A DNA stretch of 64,000 bases from Alternaria dauci (Eukaryota > Ascomycota > Dothideomycetes > Pleosporales > Pleosporaceae): NCBI RefSeq assembly GCF_042100115.1, contig NC_091277.1, positions 2,356,001-2,420,000 on the forward strand. Reading direction: 5' to 3'. Every line of letters starts with the position of its first letter. Position 1 is the stretch's first letter. The notes under the pieces were generated by a model that saw nothing but the letters and a program-made list of their open reading frames with translations, had not been told where the DNA came from and made no database searches. Shown here in pieces: positions 11,308-22,091 of the stretch. A program made the translations under genes and the position numbers.

Positions 11308-13518
11308 TCAGGCGTCGTAAGGGTCGTCTGTTCTTATGATGTAGATCTCGCCAACGAGAACAACCAGACCAACGAGCATGGTAATCGCGATGATGGGCAG
11401 ATTGACGCGTGCGAATTCTAAACCGCCGACACGGATGTGTTTTCTGCCCAGGATGTCGCGCCAAAGCATGCCTGCTAGCGATGCACTGAAGGCCAGACTG
11501 AAAGCGCCAAAATTGACGCCAATCGCCATGCTGTAAATCGTGCCCCAAAAGGTTCGATCGGAGATTGGGTCGCCATTCAGACGGTGAATTTCTTGCCACG
11601 CCTGGATCACCCTGGAAATGAGTATTGTAGTGCCAATGTTGGTACCAGCGAACTACTCAAACGTTAGTTATTGGCATCCTGCGATGGTATCGAAAACTCA
11701 CATTGCACAATATTACTGAGACAAAGCCCATACCGCCGATTGCACCAACTGTGCCAGTCTTCTCAACCCAGTGATCCCACCCATGTGCGAAAACCGGAAC
11801 CCAGCCCTTGGTGACCAGAGCCTGAACCAGTACGAACATGCAGAATGCGAAGGGGACCAGCGCCAAGGGAAGGTGGTGAAAAACGGTCATGGTCGTCGGG
11901 AACGTCTCCTGTGCCCATCGATATGTGTCTGCGATGAGCGACGCTAGGGTCGTCGGCATTGTCTCCTTGCTTGGCTCCAACGTCTTTTCTTCCTGCGACC
12001 CGGGTTCAACTTTCATCATTTCGTGTGTTCTCCCACTCAGAATGTGACTGGAGGCCTCGGCCAAGGTGTGGGGCTTTTCGTCGGAGTTCTGGCTCGTTTT
12101 TTGGTCTGATTGGGGGGCAATTCCATCCGCGTCCTCCTGTATGACAGATTTCCTCCTTGTCTCCCTTTCGGCGAGTGCGGTCTCTGCTCTCCGTCGGCCC
12201 TCGTGAGCGATCTTGCGCGTCTCTGCTCTACCAAGCCACCCCATTGTGAGATCGAAAATGATCATGACGAATGAAGCGGGTAGTGTGACCCAGAACACCG
12301 GGCGTTCGTGCGTGCCTTGAGCAGTAGCGTTGATTACCAAGACGGCAACGAGTGTAGCTGCCATGATTGCTGCGCCGAAAATTGCGCCTTTCTTATCCAA
12401 GAAAGGATTCAAAACTTCTTCGAGGGACATCTTCTTTTCTTGTTCGTCGTCGCTGCTGTTGGGGTCGCCCTCGCTCTCTTCAGGCCCACTTTTGGCGAAA
12501 GGAATATTGGGGTTGACTGGCTTCTTATTCTGTGGAAGAAAACTGGGTCAGCATATACAGAATACAACTCTCTCTCCAGGCGCTTACCTTGAGCTCATCG
12601 GGAAGATCCTCTATCTTGATGGTTGCAGGGATAAGAGCCTCATCATGGAAGATGATGTACAGCAAGAACGGATATAGCACGACTCCTGTAACAAGAACCG
12701 GAACAATAATGTTCGCCGTATACTTGATGAATGTGATCTCAAACGCGCCAGCCAGAACAAGGTTGGTAGGGTTGGAAGACACCAGTATTGCGGATGCGAT
12801 GTTTGCGACTGAGAATTGCGTGAAGATCCAAGCTCTGGGGTGCTTGATGTTGCTTGATACGCGCGTCATATATGACAAGAAGGCAGTACCAGATAGGATG
12901 ATCGGATCATTTCCAATGCAAGCTGTGAGAAGGAAGAAGAAGGCATACAGGTAGAAGAAAAGCCGGTGGCCGACTTTCCCTCCTTTCTGCAGGACTTTGA
13001 AAGCCAGCCATCTGATGAGACCGGAGGCGTCAACCGAGATGGCAATGTAAGCAAGAGAGAGAAAGAAGAGCATGATATCGTATGGCACGATACCCTGATC
13101 GCCAAGAGTGCCGCCTCTTACTTCCTTCGCGCCTATAGCAAGGATAGCGAGCAGAAAGAGGTCTGCTATCAGCGGAGCTGTAATGAAGTTCATTGGGAAG
13201 TCGAATCGCACGAAACGTCCAGGCTTGCCATTGCGCACTCTAGTCGGATGTTGTGGCGGCGGTATGATGCGCAACGCACTCATGGTCTTGAGGAACGGGG
13301 TCCATATTATCCGCGGGAGATAGATGGGGATGTGGAAAGGAAACAGAACATTGATGTCTATATGCGTTGATGATTAGTTGAGAGTTCGCGACCTCAGTAT
13401 GCAGATTCTACTTACTTGTCAAAACAAAGACAATCAGTGTCACTATAGAGCGCCATTCTCTGATTTTGCTAGTATCAAGGTCTGGCCTTTCCGATTGGGT
13501 GGCTCGCTCAGAGATCAT
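11308..13518 (-). CDS. ArsB/citrate-type ion transporter (CitMHS superfamily)
   Basis: Integral membrane carrier of the ArsB/NhaD (ion transporter) superfamily, which moves anions or Na+/H+ across membranes; the substrate cannot be read from sequence. Four exons: 13518-13416, 13357-12588, 12529-11702, 11652-11308, giving 681 residues. The ATG at 13518 is the only in-frame Met in exon 1. Hydrophobic helices are spread through the first 260 residues; the conserved loop TACIGNDPIILSGTAFL is the substrate-site hairpin type, and SSNPTNLVLAGAF a second copy. A long charged cytosolic loop (about 290-430, Glu/Lys/Ser-rich) splits the protein into two membrane halves, as in fungal members. The second half has VILCNFAGTNIGTT, the matching hairpin, and ends in a strong helix before the C-terminus. 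Convergent with nothing close; divergent from the membrane protein gene at 14301. Confidence 0.88.
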
Positions 13519-14300
13519 GTCGCGTCCTGGGGCAATGCTTGGGGGCCGCCGTGCAGATTGCTTTTGAAGCCAGAAAAAAATCCAGGAGATATCTTGACGG
13601 TTAAAATGCGCCAAATCAGGCTTTGGTTAGGCCCGATTGAAGAGTGCATGTATACGCTAGACGTTGCAGGCGATCTGTGAGCCGGTGCCTGGAGCTTAGT
13701 CGTGACCGTGAGTTTCAGTGCCGATGCCGAGATATTGCTTGTGCCATGTGCGAAATGACCCGCGACATGACCCTGGCGGCAGGCAAGTGAGGCTCTTTGT
13801 ACTGCCCTGTTAAGTGCAGGCTAAGAGGCGGTGTTGTAAAAAGGCTTGCTGCCCAGGATGACAAGATGATGGCATCTCGGCGCCGGTTGGCCGCTAACGA
13901 CCAGCCCCACCCGTAATCCAAACTGGTTCAGTCGGTGGTAGGTCATGCCCTCTACTCAGCCTGTCGCCTTATGCAACTGCAACAGGCGAACGCCATATAG
14001 TTCACCGGTGGATTGCATTACTCCAGATTATTGGAGGTCCACAACACACATGGAGCGCCTTACTGACCGGAGGCGTACCCGTATGCGCAGTGCGCATTAC
14101 CTATGCTGCTACTCTCCCTTCGCGATAGTCTGCTCAGTAGAGTCTTCATCCCACCCGCCTTTGCTCGTACTATGTGAGCATGTCGGCAACTCGCGCGCTG
14201 TCCACTCTTGTGACGCAAAGTGTTGCGACAGCTACTTCAACAGCTACAATGTCTAGCCCTGCAGTGCACGTCGTTTGCGCCTGGCCAATTTCATCCAACT
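13519..14300. other. Divergent promoter region
   Basis: About 780 bp between two divergently transcribed membrane-protein genes (transporter, minus; 516-aa protein, plus). No gene, repeat or obvious TATA element was noted. Confidence 0.45.
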
Positions 14301-16117
14301 ATGGCGCAGGATCGCGTGTAAGTACACCACCCCCATACTAGCATACCCGTGTTGAGCGGGTCTGGACGTCTGGGCCTATCAGAAAACTGATGCATGAGTA
14401 CAGATTCTGTACTATGTCCTGGTTGCGGCATGTGTAACTTTTCGCAAAGCCGAATGGCTGCGAAATACGTGCCTTGCTGCCGTCTTGATTCTGCCGGCCA
14501 TTTCTGCTCTCCAAGCCCTCGTGCTCGCTTCGGCGCATACGAATGGTCAGTACAACAGCCACCAAGAACGTCAAGAACACCCAAGAAACGCGAATCTAAC
14601 GACGAACCATGCAGGCGGCGTTGATATGGATATATACGGAGTAAGTTCTTGGTATCCAAGATGCGCGTGCGACGTCCACTGATGTCATGTTCGCTGTGTA
14701 GGCTTTCCAGTTCTGCGCAATCGGGATTTTGGCTGCCCCTCTTACCGTGAGGCTGTCGCGGACCTACTTCCAGTCTCCAGGGCGCAACATTATATTTCTC
14801 TGGACGATACTGATATTGATGGGACTATTGGCCCTCTGCGTGGAGTTCTACCGCGTCACTTCAACGGCATGCAGCAGCGACGATGATGGGAACCCTTTTT
14901 ACGGCACCACCGACTTTCCATACGAGCATGCTAGATGCAACTTGAAGTGCTCCGAAAGCGAGGGTCCGAGATCCCCTATGCGGGGAGGGTCCGCTGCCGA
15001 CGTCTATGTGATTCCCGTGCCGCGCATCCTATCCTTCAACGCCGCCATGCTACTCTCTGCCGGGTTCTGCATTCCCGCGATATTGTCTCTGATATTTACC
15101 TGGGATAAAATTCTGGAGGTCAACTGGAAGCGACGAAGGCCTGTCGAGCCTCTGAATGCTCGGATTGAGGGTGCGAATATGACCGTTGGAGAGCTGAAAG
15201 GCATTAACAACGTCGTGAGGAAATTCTTGGGCGTCATCGAAATCCCGTTGTTCGGCGGGGTGATTCTTACGATCATCGGGGTTGGCGAAGCAAACTTCTT
15301 CAGCCCGCAAGTACAATTTATGACTGAGCCCATGGCTTCAATTGGTAAGCAGAGAGTCACAGCGATGTGCCAGTTTCTAACATGTTCATTAGGACAATGG
15401 TCACCGTTAGCTGGAACCACCATGGCTGCACTAGGTTCTCTATATATCCTGTGGTCAACCAACGGCAATGACGTCCCAAAAGAGAAACTCGCGGATCATT
15501 CCGAGAACTCTGGTTCACCCAGCAGTAGTGAGCGACAGCCTCCCCCAGGGCATCCATCGCCTGTATATCTTGACCCCAACAGAGGTTTAGAGGACGGTCT
15601 GGGCATTCGATCAGAGTCACCCAACGCTTTCGAATTGACCCCGACTATCACGTACCCCGACTCTGAACGCAATACGGGGTTTGCCTCTCAAGCAAATCAG
15701 CAAGATACTCACCAAGCCGACCAACCGACAGCTGGCAGAAACCGTATACGTCATTGGTTAACGTCAGCTGGAAATTATCTTGGGGACGCAGCACATGAAA
15801 GGCTCGACCCAGACCATGAACGATGTGACGAGGACACTCAGAGATTTCCAGAGGTTCCTGGCGAGATTCTACGTAACCCCGATCTAGAACGAACCAGCCG
15901 CACATACAGCCAAATTCGTGAAGAAAAGGCAAACAGCATTTACGCGGCAAGCATTATATCATCACCAGGGCTCGAAGCTAGTTCGTCTCCACCGCCCACG
16001 TCTCCACCACCACACCAAGAAACTCCGCGTCCTGACACTAGTCCTTCTCGACGGCCGCTACGGCGAGACACGCTAGAAGTGCCAAAAGAAGGGCATCGAA
16101 GGAGCGAAAGTCGCTGA
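14301..16117 (+). CDS. Multi-pass fungal membrane protein of unknown function
   Basis: Five exons: 14301-14315, 14404-14545, 14615-14640, 14702-15344, 15393-16117, giving 516 residues in frame. The first exon (MAQDR) rests on a weak donor (GTGTAAG) and is the least sure part; the other junctions are canonical. About six or seven hydrophobic segments fall in the first 290 residues, for example in LYYVLVAACVTF, CLAAVLILPAISALQALVL, IIFLWTILILMGLLALCVEF and LLSAGFCIPAILSLIF. The C-terminal 220 residues are hydrophilic, Ser/Pro/Glu-rich and probably disordered, facing the cytosol. Intron 15345-15392 is 48 nt and has no stop, so it can be misread as coding. I do not recognise the family. It ends 4 bp before the stop of the convergent CE1 esterase gene. 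Confidence 0.75.
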
Positions 16118-16121
16118 TCGT

Positions 16122-17092
16122 TTACAAACCAAACCAGGCTTCCGAGACTGTCAGATGTGAGGGTACACTATGCCCTACACCCACTGCCCAGATGCCCTCA
16201 ACGCTCGGACCGAAGTCATCGGTGCGATAGTTCCTCTCTGGTGTATCCTTCTTCGAGCTCGTCGGCATGGTACTGACGCCAAATACGTTGGTCCATTGTT
16301 TCAGCGTCTCATCATAGTTCTTCGGGCTAAGTGTTCCGTCTACAGAGCCATGCCAGAATTCTGGATGAGTCAGTAGTGGTTCGAATGCGCCTTGATGTCC
16401 ACAACTTACGCATACGCGGGCGTGTTCCGTTATATCCTGGGTACATTCCCCTGACTACGTCGCCCCAGTGTTGCGCAGTCGAAATAGATTGTCCGCTGGA
16501 GCAAGTGTTGTTCCACGCTGCCGCTGCCCCGGAGGCGGAGACGAAACACCCAGCTGGCACGCCAGAGTACAGTGACACCGCACTGATGAGCTCGGGATAA
16601 GTGGCAGCGAGGACATTGCTCATCATGCCACCAGAGGAACCACCAGTGACGAAAACCTTCTTAGGATCGATCTTGTACTTGTCGATTGCATACGTGATCA
16701 TGTTCGCAATAGCGTTCGAATCGCCGCCGCCGTTATGCGACAACGAGGCCTTGCTGGACACATCCCAGCACTCGGTTGTCGAGCTTGGCCAGACTGTCAC
16801 GTAGCCTTTGGTGTCCGAACCTTTCTTCCAGGGGATCAGGGAGTTCTGGAAGTACTTCTGCGCCGATGACTGACACGAGTGGATTGCTACGACCAGCGCG
16901 TCGCTCTTGACTTGATCTGGTACATATACCCACCTTTCATGTGGTGTTAGCTAGACGTAAGAGATGGATGGGTATTACGTACATGCCAGGCTTCGCGCGC
17001 GCACTTCCGCCATAGTTCGAGACTTGGGTCAATTGCGCAGCGAAAGCACCGGACGCAAGAGCGAGGCTTGCGGCAAGAAATTGAATACGCAT
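16122..17092 (-). CDS. Secreted CE1 esterase (acetylxylan/feruloyl esterase type)
   Basis: Three exons: 17092-16983, 16933-16410, 16360-16122, giving 290 residues. Both introns are exactly 49 nt. Residues 1-19 form a clear signal peptide (MRIQFLAASLALASGAFA). The rest is an alpha/beta hydrolase of carbohydrate esterase family 1 (esterase/PHB depolymerase type). The nucleophile is Ser137 in the elbow GGSSGG; the likely Asp is Asp219 in GSVDGT and the His is His275 in VGVGHSVPSH. Enzymes of this group release acetyl or feruloyl groups from xylan side chains. Length matches catalytic-domain-only members; there is no cellulose-binding module. It shares a 711-bp promoter region with the AA9 gene, so joint induction on plant cell wall material is likely. 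The choice between acetylxylan and feruloyl esterase is not settled by sequence; acetylxylan is favoured. Confidence 0.93.
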
Positions 17093-17803
17093 CTTAGGGG
17101 AGCTGAAGGTAGTCGAAAGCGGTGAAGAGGTTCACTCTGGAACTTGATGGTTATATGCCCATTTACGTTCGACTCCTCCGCATCGTCAGGTGGGGTCGGC
17201 TGTTATTCGTGGAACCTGAGCTATCCGTGCCATCACCCGTACTCTGAATACAGTTGCGCCACGTGAGGAACGATGTTCATCAGAGCGTGTTGTTAGATAG
17301 ATCCGGGTAAAGAGCAAGGTGTTCGCAATCAAGCTTCATACCAAGCATTCTCGCATATTACCCGCATTTCTACTACCCTGCACTCTACGCCTATCACTTC
17401 CCGACTGTTAGTGCGAAAGGCAATGTGCGCATGTTACTGGCTGTTGTATTGTCAGAGTTTGATGAGGTCGTTGTAGATGCCGAACAAAGCTATACGTCAG
17501 GTGCAGCGGTAGAAGAACGTCGCATGACCTGAGAGCGATGGTAATATAGAGATAAACCGATCCGCGATAGTTGCTGACTTTGGCTCCGGGCAGAAGGGTA
17601 CCTGTGCGGATGTTTGGTACGTTATATGCGCAGGCATTGGCGATACCTATGTGGGGAAGCTTTCATGGAGCTCACACTCATCGTCAATCATCTCTTGCCA
17701 ACTAGTAGTTGAATCAAATCTAGGTGTAATCTGCCACAACCCGAGTCAAGTGCACCTTCCATATTTCGCTCCTCCATACAATCTCATAGCGGAGACATCT
17801 GAG
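17093..17803. promoter_or_regulatory. Shared divergent promoter of CE1 esterase and AA9 genes
   Basis: 711 bp between two start codons facing away from each other. Visible elements: two GTGGGG matches to the CreA carbon-repression consensus SYGGRG (17190-17195 and 17651-17656), a further reverse-strand match CTCCGC near 17176, and a CACGTG palindrome at 17260-17265. A TATA-like CATATAACC lies about 60 bp before the esterase ATG (minus strand). I saw no GGCTAA/GGCTAG XlnR core. Function is inferred from layout and motif matches only. Confidence 0.5.
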
Positions 17804-18749
17804 ATGTGGAACTTCCTTGCATTCACCGCTGTACTCCTCGCCCGTCGTGTTTCCGCCCACGGAGGTGCTCTGAATTATACTGTCGACGAGAGATGGTATC
17901 CAGGGTACGATCAAGTCACTTCAGTCCTTCTAAATAGTGGCCATCGCGACCCACCTAACAACACCCGTAGCTACGACCCCTATGGCGATGAAGCCATGCA
18001 AGATGCCGCCCCATGGATGCCACAACGAAAATGGATATCCAACAACCCCATCTTCGAAACCACCAACGCATCCCTCTCCTGCAACACACCCGGTACCCCC
18101 GCCCGCGCTTACATACCTATCCGCGCAGGCGAAAACATAACCGCCGTGTACGCGTACTGGGTGCACACCGTCGGTCCCATGATTGCATGGATGGCGTACT
18201 GCGACAACGCCGACAACGACTGCACGACCTTTTCCAGCGAAACGGCAGATTGGTTCAAGATTGGGGAGAAGGGGTTATTGGAGGGAAGCATCGAAACCGG
18301 AGAGTGGTTCCAGAAGGCGTTTAGCATGTGGGATGGGAGCCCGAGCTTGTGGAGTGAGATGGTGCCGGTGGGGTTGAAGGCGGGGAGGTATTTGGTGAGG
18401 CATGAGATAATCAGTCTGCATTCGGCGAATAGTACGTACATGGTTCTTTCCTCGTTGGAGGTGCGTGTAGAGTGCTAACAGATCGTACCTGCCTAGAACC
18501 GCAGTTTTACCCCGAATGTGCGCATCTAGAAGTCATCAATGATAAGAAAGGCACGATTCCTGACAAAGAATACATGGTCAAGATTCCTGGCGTGTGGAAT
18601 ATGGATCGTACGTATACGGACGACTGGAACGAGTCTGCCGCTAAGCACTAGTAGAACCAGAGATAAACATCGATATCTATAGCCCCGAGGTCTCGACGAA
18701 GACGGTATACAATATTCCGGGCCCACCCATTTGGTCGGTAGAGGCATAG
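17804..18749 (+). CDS. Secreted AA9 lytic polysaccharide monooxygenase
   Basis: Copper enzyme that oxidatively cleaves cellulose or related glucans. Three exons: 17804-18431, 18497-18607, then 18652 or 18655 to 18749, giving 277-278 residues. The signal peptide is residues 1-18 (MWNFLAFTAVLLARRVSA); cleavage leaves His19 as mature residue 1, half of the histidine brace. The second brace His is His121 in YAYWVHTVGP. The axial site is the pattern Gln212-x-Tyr214 in KPQFYPEC, with Cys pairs typical of AA9. Catalytic domain only, no CBM1 and no long linker. The last intron ends in TAGTAG, so two acceptors 3 nt apart give slightly different proteins (Leu-Glu versus Gln before PEINIDIY). Divergent from the CE1 esterase gene. 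Confidence 0.94.
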
Positions 18750-18862
18750 GTCGCGATGTGGAACGATCCATAGACTCGGTCACCGCAGGCAAGAGTGTCG
18801 ACGTGCAAAGGCCCGGAATTAGAACTGTGTCAATTGAGAATCTGCACATCAAAATTCATATA

Positions 18863-18955
18863 TCCTCTGTGGCGCAATTGGCTAGCGCGTCTGACTGTTA
18901 CAGCTTGCAGTAGCAGTCCATCAGGAGGTTGGAAGTTCGAGCCTTCCCGGAGGAG
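18863..18955 (+). tRNA. tRNA-Asn (GTT), with intron
   Basis: Cloverleaf read by eye. Acceptor stem TCCTCTG pairs with CGGAGGA (one T-G wobble). D arm is GCGC/GCGC with GG in the loop. Anticodon stem TCTGA pairs with TCAGG; anticodon GTT is at 18897-18899. T arm is GGAAG/CTTCC around TTCGAGC. A 19-nt intron (18901-18919) follows base 37. The A box (TGGCGCAATTGG) and B box (GTTCGAGCC) fit, and a run of five T follows for Pol III termination. It lies 113 bp after the AA9 stop codon. Confidence 0.88.
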
Positions 18956-19426
18956 CTGAATTTTTGGCCGTTTGTGCGGACGGGGCGGTAAGGTTGCATA
19001 GGCTGGCGACGGCAATATATTTTTGAATGCTAGAGTTGTGGGTAACGGCATGGAGGAAGCCGCTGCGGAGGATCCACATGGGGCATGCGCTTACATAAAG
19101 GGCATACGTCATCGGCTAGCGTGCTTGACGCGCTCCTGTCCGCCTTTCCTTTCCGCAGTAACACGCATCAGCACATGCACAACGCGTCGAAGACAGCAGC
19201 TCGTATGAGATAATGCGACAATGATTGTGTTTTTCCAATGCGTCAACTTTTTGTCATTTTGCAGGTTTTAGTTGCGTGACGGCGCGGACTGATCGTAACA
19301 TGAGCATCGAGGGGCTTATCGCAGCTTCCGATTTATGCAAGTGCCGGGCACGTAACGATTCCACCACAGATTTCGTGCTCGTCTCCGAATCCATCACTGT
19401 CCCCAGCGATCAGGCGTATGTGTACC
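18956..19426. other. Intergenic after tRNA-Asn
   Basis: No gene seen; T-runs just after the tRNA may serve as terminator. Downstream side of the interrupted minus-strand gene. Confidence 0.45.
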
Positions 19427-20528
19427 CTACAGGTTTGCTGCGCGAACGGCCTTTCCGCCGATGCCCGTCTCGCCGCCCCTCACACTATTCCAACCTCTGG
19501 GACTCACCCTACCCATTATGTCGTCTTCCTCATTAGCCCTCGAGGCGACTCTGACTCCTTGTCTCTGAGTATGTTTCCAATGGAGCTGAGTTGCAGGCAT
19601 CTCGACGGGTACTTGCTGATCTGCAACCTCGCCATTATCCGTACAAGCAGACAGCGACTCGGGGTTTTCGGACGGAAGAAGGGTTGCGACAGAAGGCGTT
19701 GTCGGTGTCGCTTCCGCGGATGGCAATAAATCAGATGCTGGCTTTGTAGGTCTGTGATAATCCTTAACGGGGCATGTTAGCTTGACTGATGGTCTAGTGT
19801 ATGGCGCTCGATACGCGGAACATAAGCCATATGATCCAGCTGCAACACCTACAATGTCTCCGTCCCCTGCCAGGGATACCTCTTCGTCCCTCAATGGTAC
19901 CTCCTCAATCTCCTGATGGCCTGCAGCACACTCTCGTTCGCGACATCTATGGAAGGCGGCTTGGTCCTGCAGTTTCCGTTGGCGCCGCTTTTGATGATCG
20001 GTCATACCCTCCCACTCTCTTGACAGTTCTTGTTGCTCCACATTGTCCGCCAATGCTGCGTCGTGTTCAGTTTTGAATGCCTCGAAGATGAGCTTCTATT
20101 TGACCTCAGTAGAAGGGTAACCGTTGCGCGCGTCCCTAATGTCGATGTTGAAGCCCTCAAGATATGGATGCTTGGCGCATCCTTTGGGGGAAATGCACTG
20201 GAAGCGTTGCCCGCATATCACGACTTCACCGTATGTGTCTGACCCTTTGTCTTTGTCGACGATGGGGGCAAGGCACCAGCAAAAGTGCAGCGAGCTGACA
20301 CATCTCATGCTTGGACAGCCGCCACACTCCTTATCCTCGCAGTGATGCTACGGTTGGAGAAGATCAGTACTCTATGTACAAGCTCCATTAGTCTCAGTCA
20401 CTTACAGCGCTTTTCATCTTCTCCTTGGTGCGAATGTTTCTCATCATGGCGACGTTGTTGTCATTCTTGATATAGTGGCCGTACATTTCATCCAGGTCCA
20501 AGGCGCTCTGTCGCGCGTAGTTGGGCAT
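19427..20528 (-). pseudogene. Cys-rich hypothetical protein gene interrupted by an in-frame TAG
   Basis: Exon 1 is 20528-20406 (MPNYARQSALDLDEMYGHY...), followed by a canonical 58-nt intron (20348-20405) and a long second exon. Reading from 20347 the frame is open and Cys-rich (HHCEDKECGGCPSMRC, CWC, CGQRFQC) until a TAG at 20098-20096. The same frame then stays open for a further 223 codons to 19427, and the 16 codons directly after the stop are smooth, charged, helical coding sequence (KLIFEAFKTEHDAALADN). The simplest reading is one gene with a CAG-to-TAG nonsense change. An alternative is a 66-nt intron (20056-20121) with a weak GTTACC donor, which would remove the stop and keep frame; stop readthrough is another. 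Function unknown. Cys/His spacing suggests metal binding in the first half; the second half is low-complexity. Confidence 0.55.
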
Positions 20529-21664
20529 TCTCTCTAACGATCGCATTCGGTATTCACTAAGTAGTAGTGACTGGTATATCCTGCAGTTGAAAGATTAGAG
20601 TGGAAAGTTCCTGCCGGTCTGTAAGGTTATGGTCTCCGTCGGTACAACGCGGGTCTCTAATAATTGTTTCAAGAATAGCTGCGCCCTGCCGCTAATAGGC
20701 GCTTTTCACTTGCTCATTGTACTTGTTGCCTATCGGTTCACCCAGCCTAGCTTGCACACTCACTCCGACTATCGCGGAAGTCATGCGACAATCGGAACTC
20801 CATTCCTACATATTGAGCTTGTCTCAAGTCATGTCTTCTGGACATGCCCTTGGACACCTATGTATGCAAACCAGGCTTGCTAATCATATGGGAAGAGCTT
20901 ACTATTAAGCCGATTATACTCGACAAGGACGCCGATAGTGATGCGACTTCAAAGGCATCGCCCTCGGCCACCTTGAGCTATTATACGCGTCTCGGTCAGC
21001 CTCGAGTAGTAGTACATTGCGCAAACGGAACCGTTTGCTCTATTCTCGAACCGTTGACCTCCGTATGATATCTAGGGTTTTGTCACCGACTGCTTTGAGC
21101 TTACAGAATTTCGCGCAACTGTTCCACAAATCGGGTCTGAACAGGCTTGTTCAAAATGCTAGAAGTCTACAAGTACACATATGCAAATCAATTACTAAAG
21201 ATTGATGGGTAGATGAAGCGCCAATTCATGCCATCCCGGAAGACTTTCTCCTAGAAATTACGGCATTGAGAACGTAGAATCAAAGGCGTAAGCCTTGGAG
21301 GATAGGATGAATTCATAAGAAGAGGTGCCATTTGTTTGTCGAGAAAATGGCGAGCAGAGCTGCAGCTGCATCAGGAGCGCATAGTGACTTCCCTCGCTTC
21401 CGCCTCCCACCAATCCCACGCACTCCGCAAAAGAACGCGATGGTCTCACCTCGAGAGCAAAGCGCATTGAGAAAAAAAGGGTTGAAGATGTTCCCTCCTC
21501 CAACAATTCAAACACTGGTCGTGCTACAATAACTGCTTTCACAATGCAATGTGACAACGGTGAGATTCTAGACGGATGGTGTGGGATGAGGGGCAAGACG
21601 TAAACCCACAGTGCCATTGCGTCTATTCCAGCCCATCTCCGACCTCAAAAAAAAAAAGAACTGA
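20529..21664. other. Intergenic, 1.1 kb
   Basis: Between the interrupted gene and tRNA-Tyr. Open frames here are short and lack domains. No transposon ends or repeats recognised. Confidence 0.45.
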
Positions 21665-21750
21665 TCTCCCCACCATGAGTCGAACAAGGGACCTTCTGAT
21701 AACAGCAGATATTACAGTCAGACGCTCTAAACCAACTGAGCTACGGGGAG
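21665..21750 (-). tRNA. tRNA-Tyr (GTA), with 11-nt intron
   Basis: Minus-strand cloverleaf. Acceptor CTCCCCG pairs with TGGGGAG (one G-T), discriminator A. D arm GCTC/GAGC; anticodon stem TCTGA/TCAGA; anticodon GTA at 21715-21713 with an 11-nt intron (21711-21701) after base 37, as expected for eukaryotic tRNA-Tyr. The T stem CCTTG/CATGG has one T-T mismatch in the middle pair, around the loop TTCGACT. The gene is otherwise complete. Confidence 0.85.
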
Positions 21751-22091
21751 AATGTTTCGAAGTGAAACCGTGCTTGGTTTGATTGATGACTCAGCTCCAA
21801 AATAGAACACATATATTGTTATTTATTACATTGAAGATGAGCTGAAAGAAGTAGGGCATCGTGGTAGGCTTTGCATAGTGCTGCACAATGACTCGCGATG
21901 TGGGGCAGTCATGGACAGAATTTTATTAGCAAACTAAACGAGAAGCTCCGTAACACACTCAAAAATCCGGCAGAGCTCTGCGGGCCATGACTGAAACTCA
22001 CCGTCACACAACGTGTCCAGAACCTAGACGGCAGCGCGTACGGCCCGATAAGCTCATCCGACCGGGTACTTTGTTCCAAACTTCCGTCTGC
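21751..22091. other. Intergenic, AT-rich
   Basis: About 340 bp between tRNA-Tyr and the 3' end of the HET-domain gene. Locally A/T-rich near 21785-21835. No gene seen. Confidence 0.45.

Noticed and set aside
18830..19051. Protein-like minus frame over tRNA-Asn
   Set aside because: The translation is the familiar artefact produced by reading a tRNA gene in antisense.
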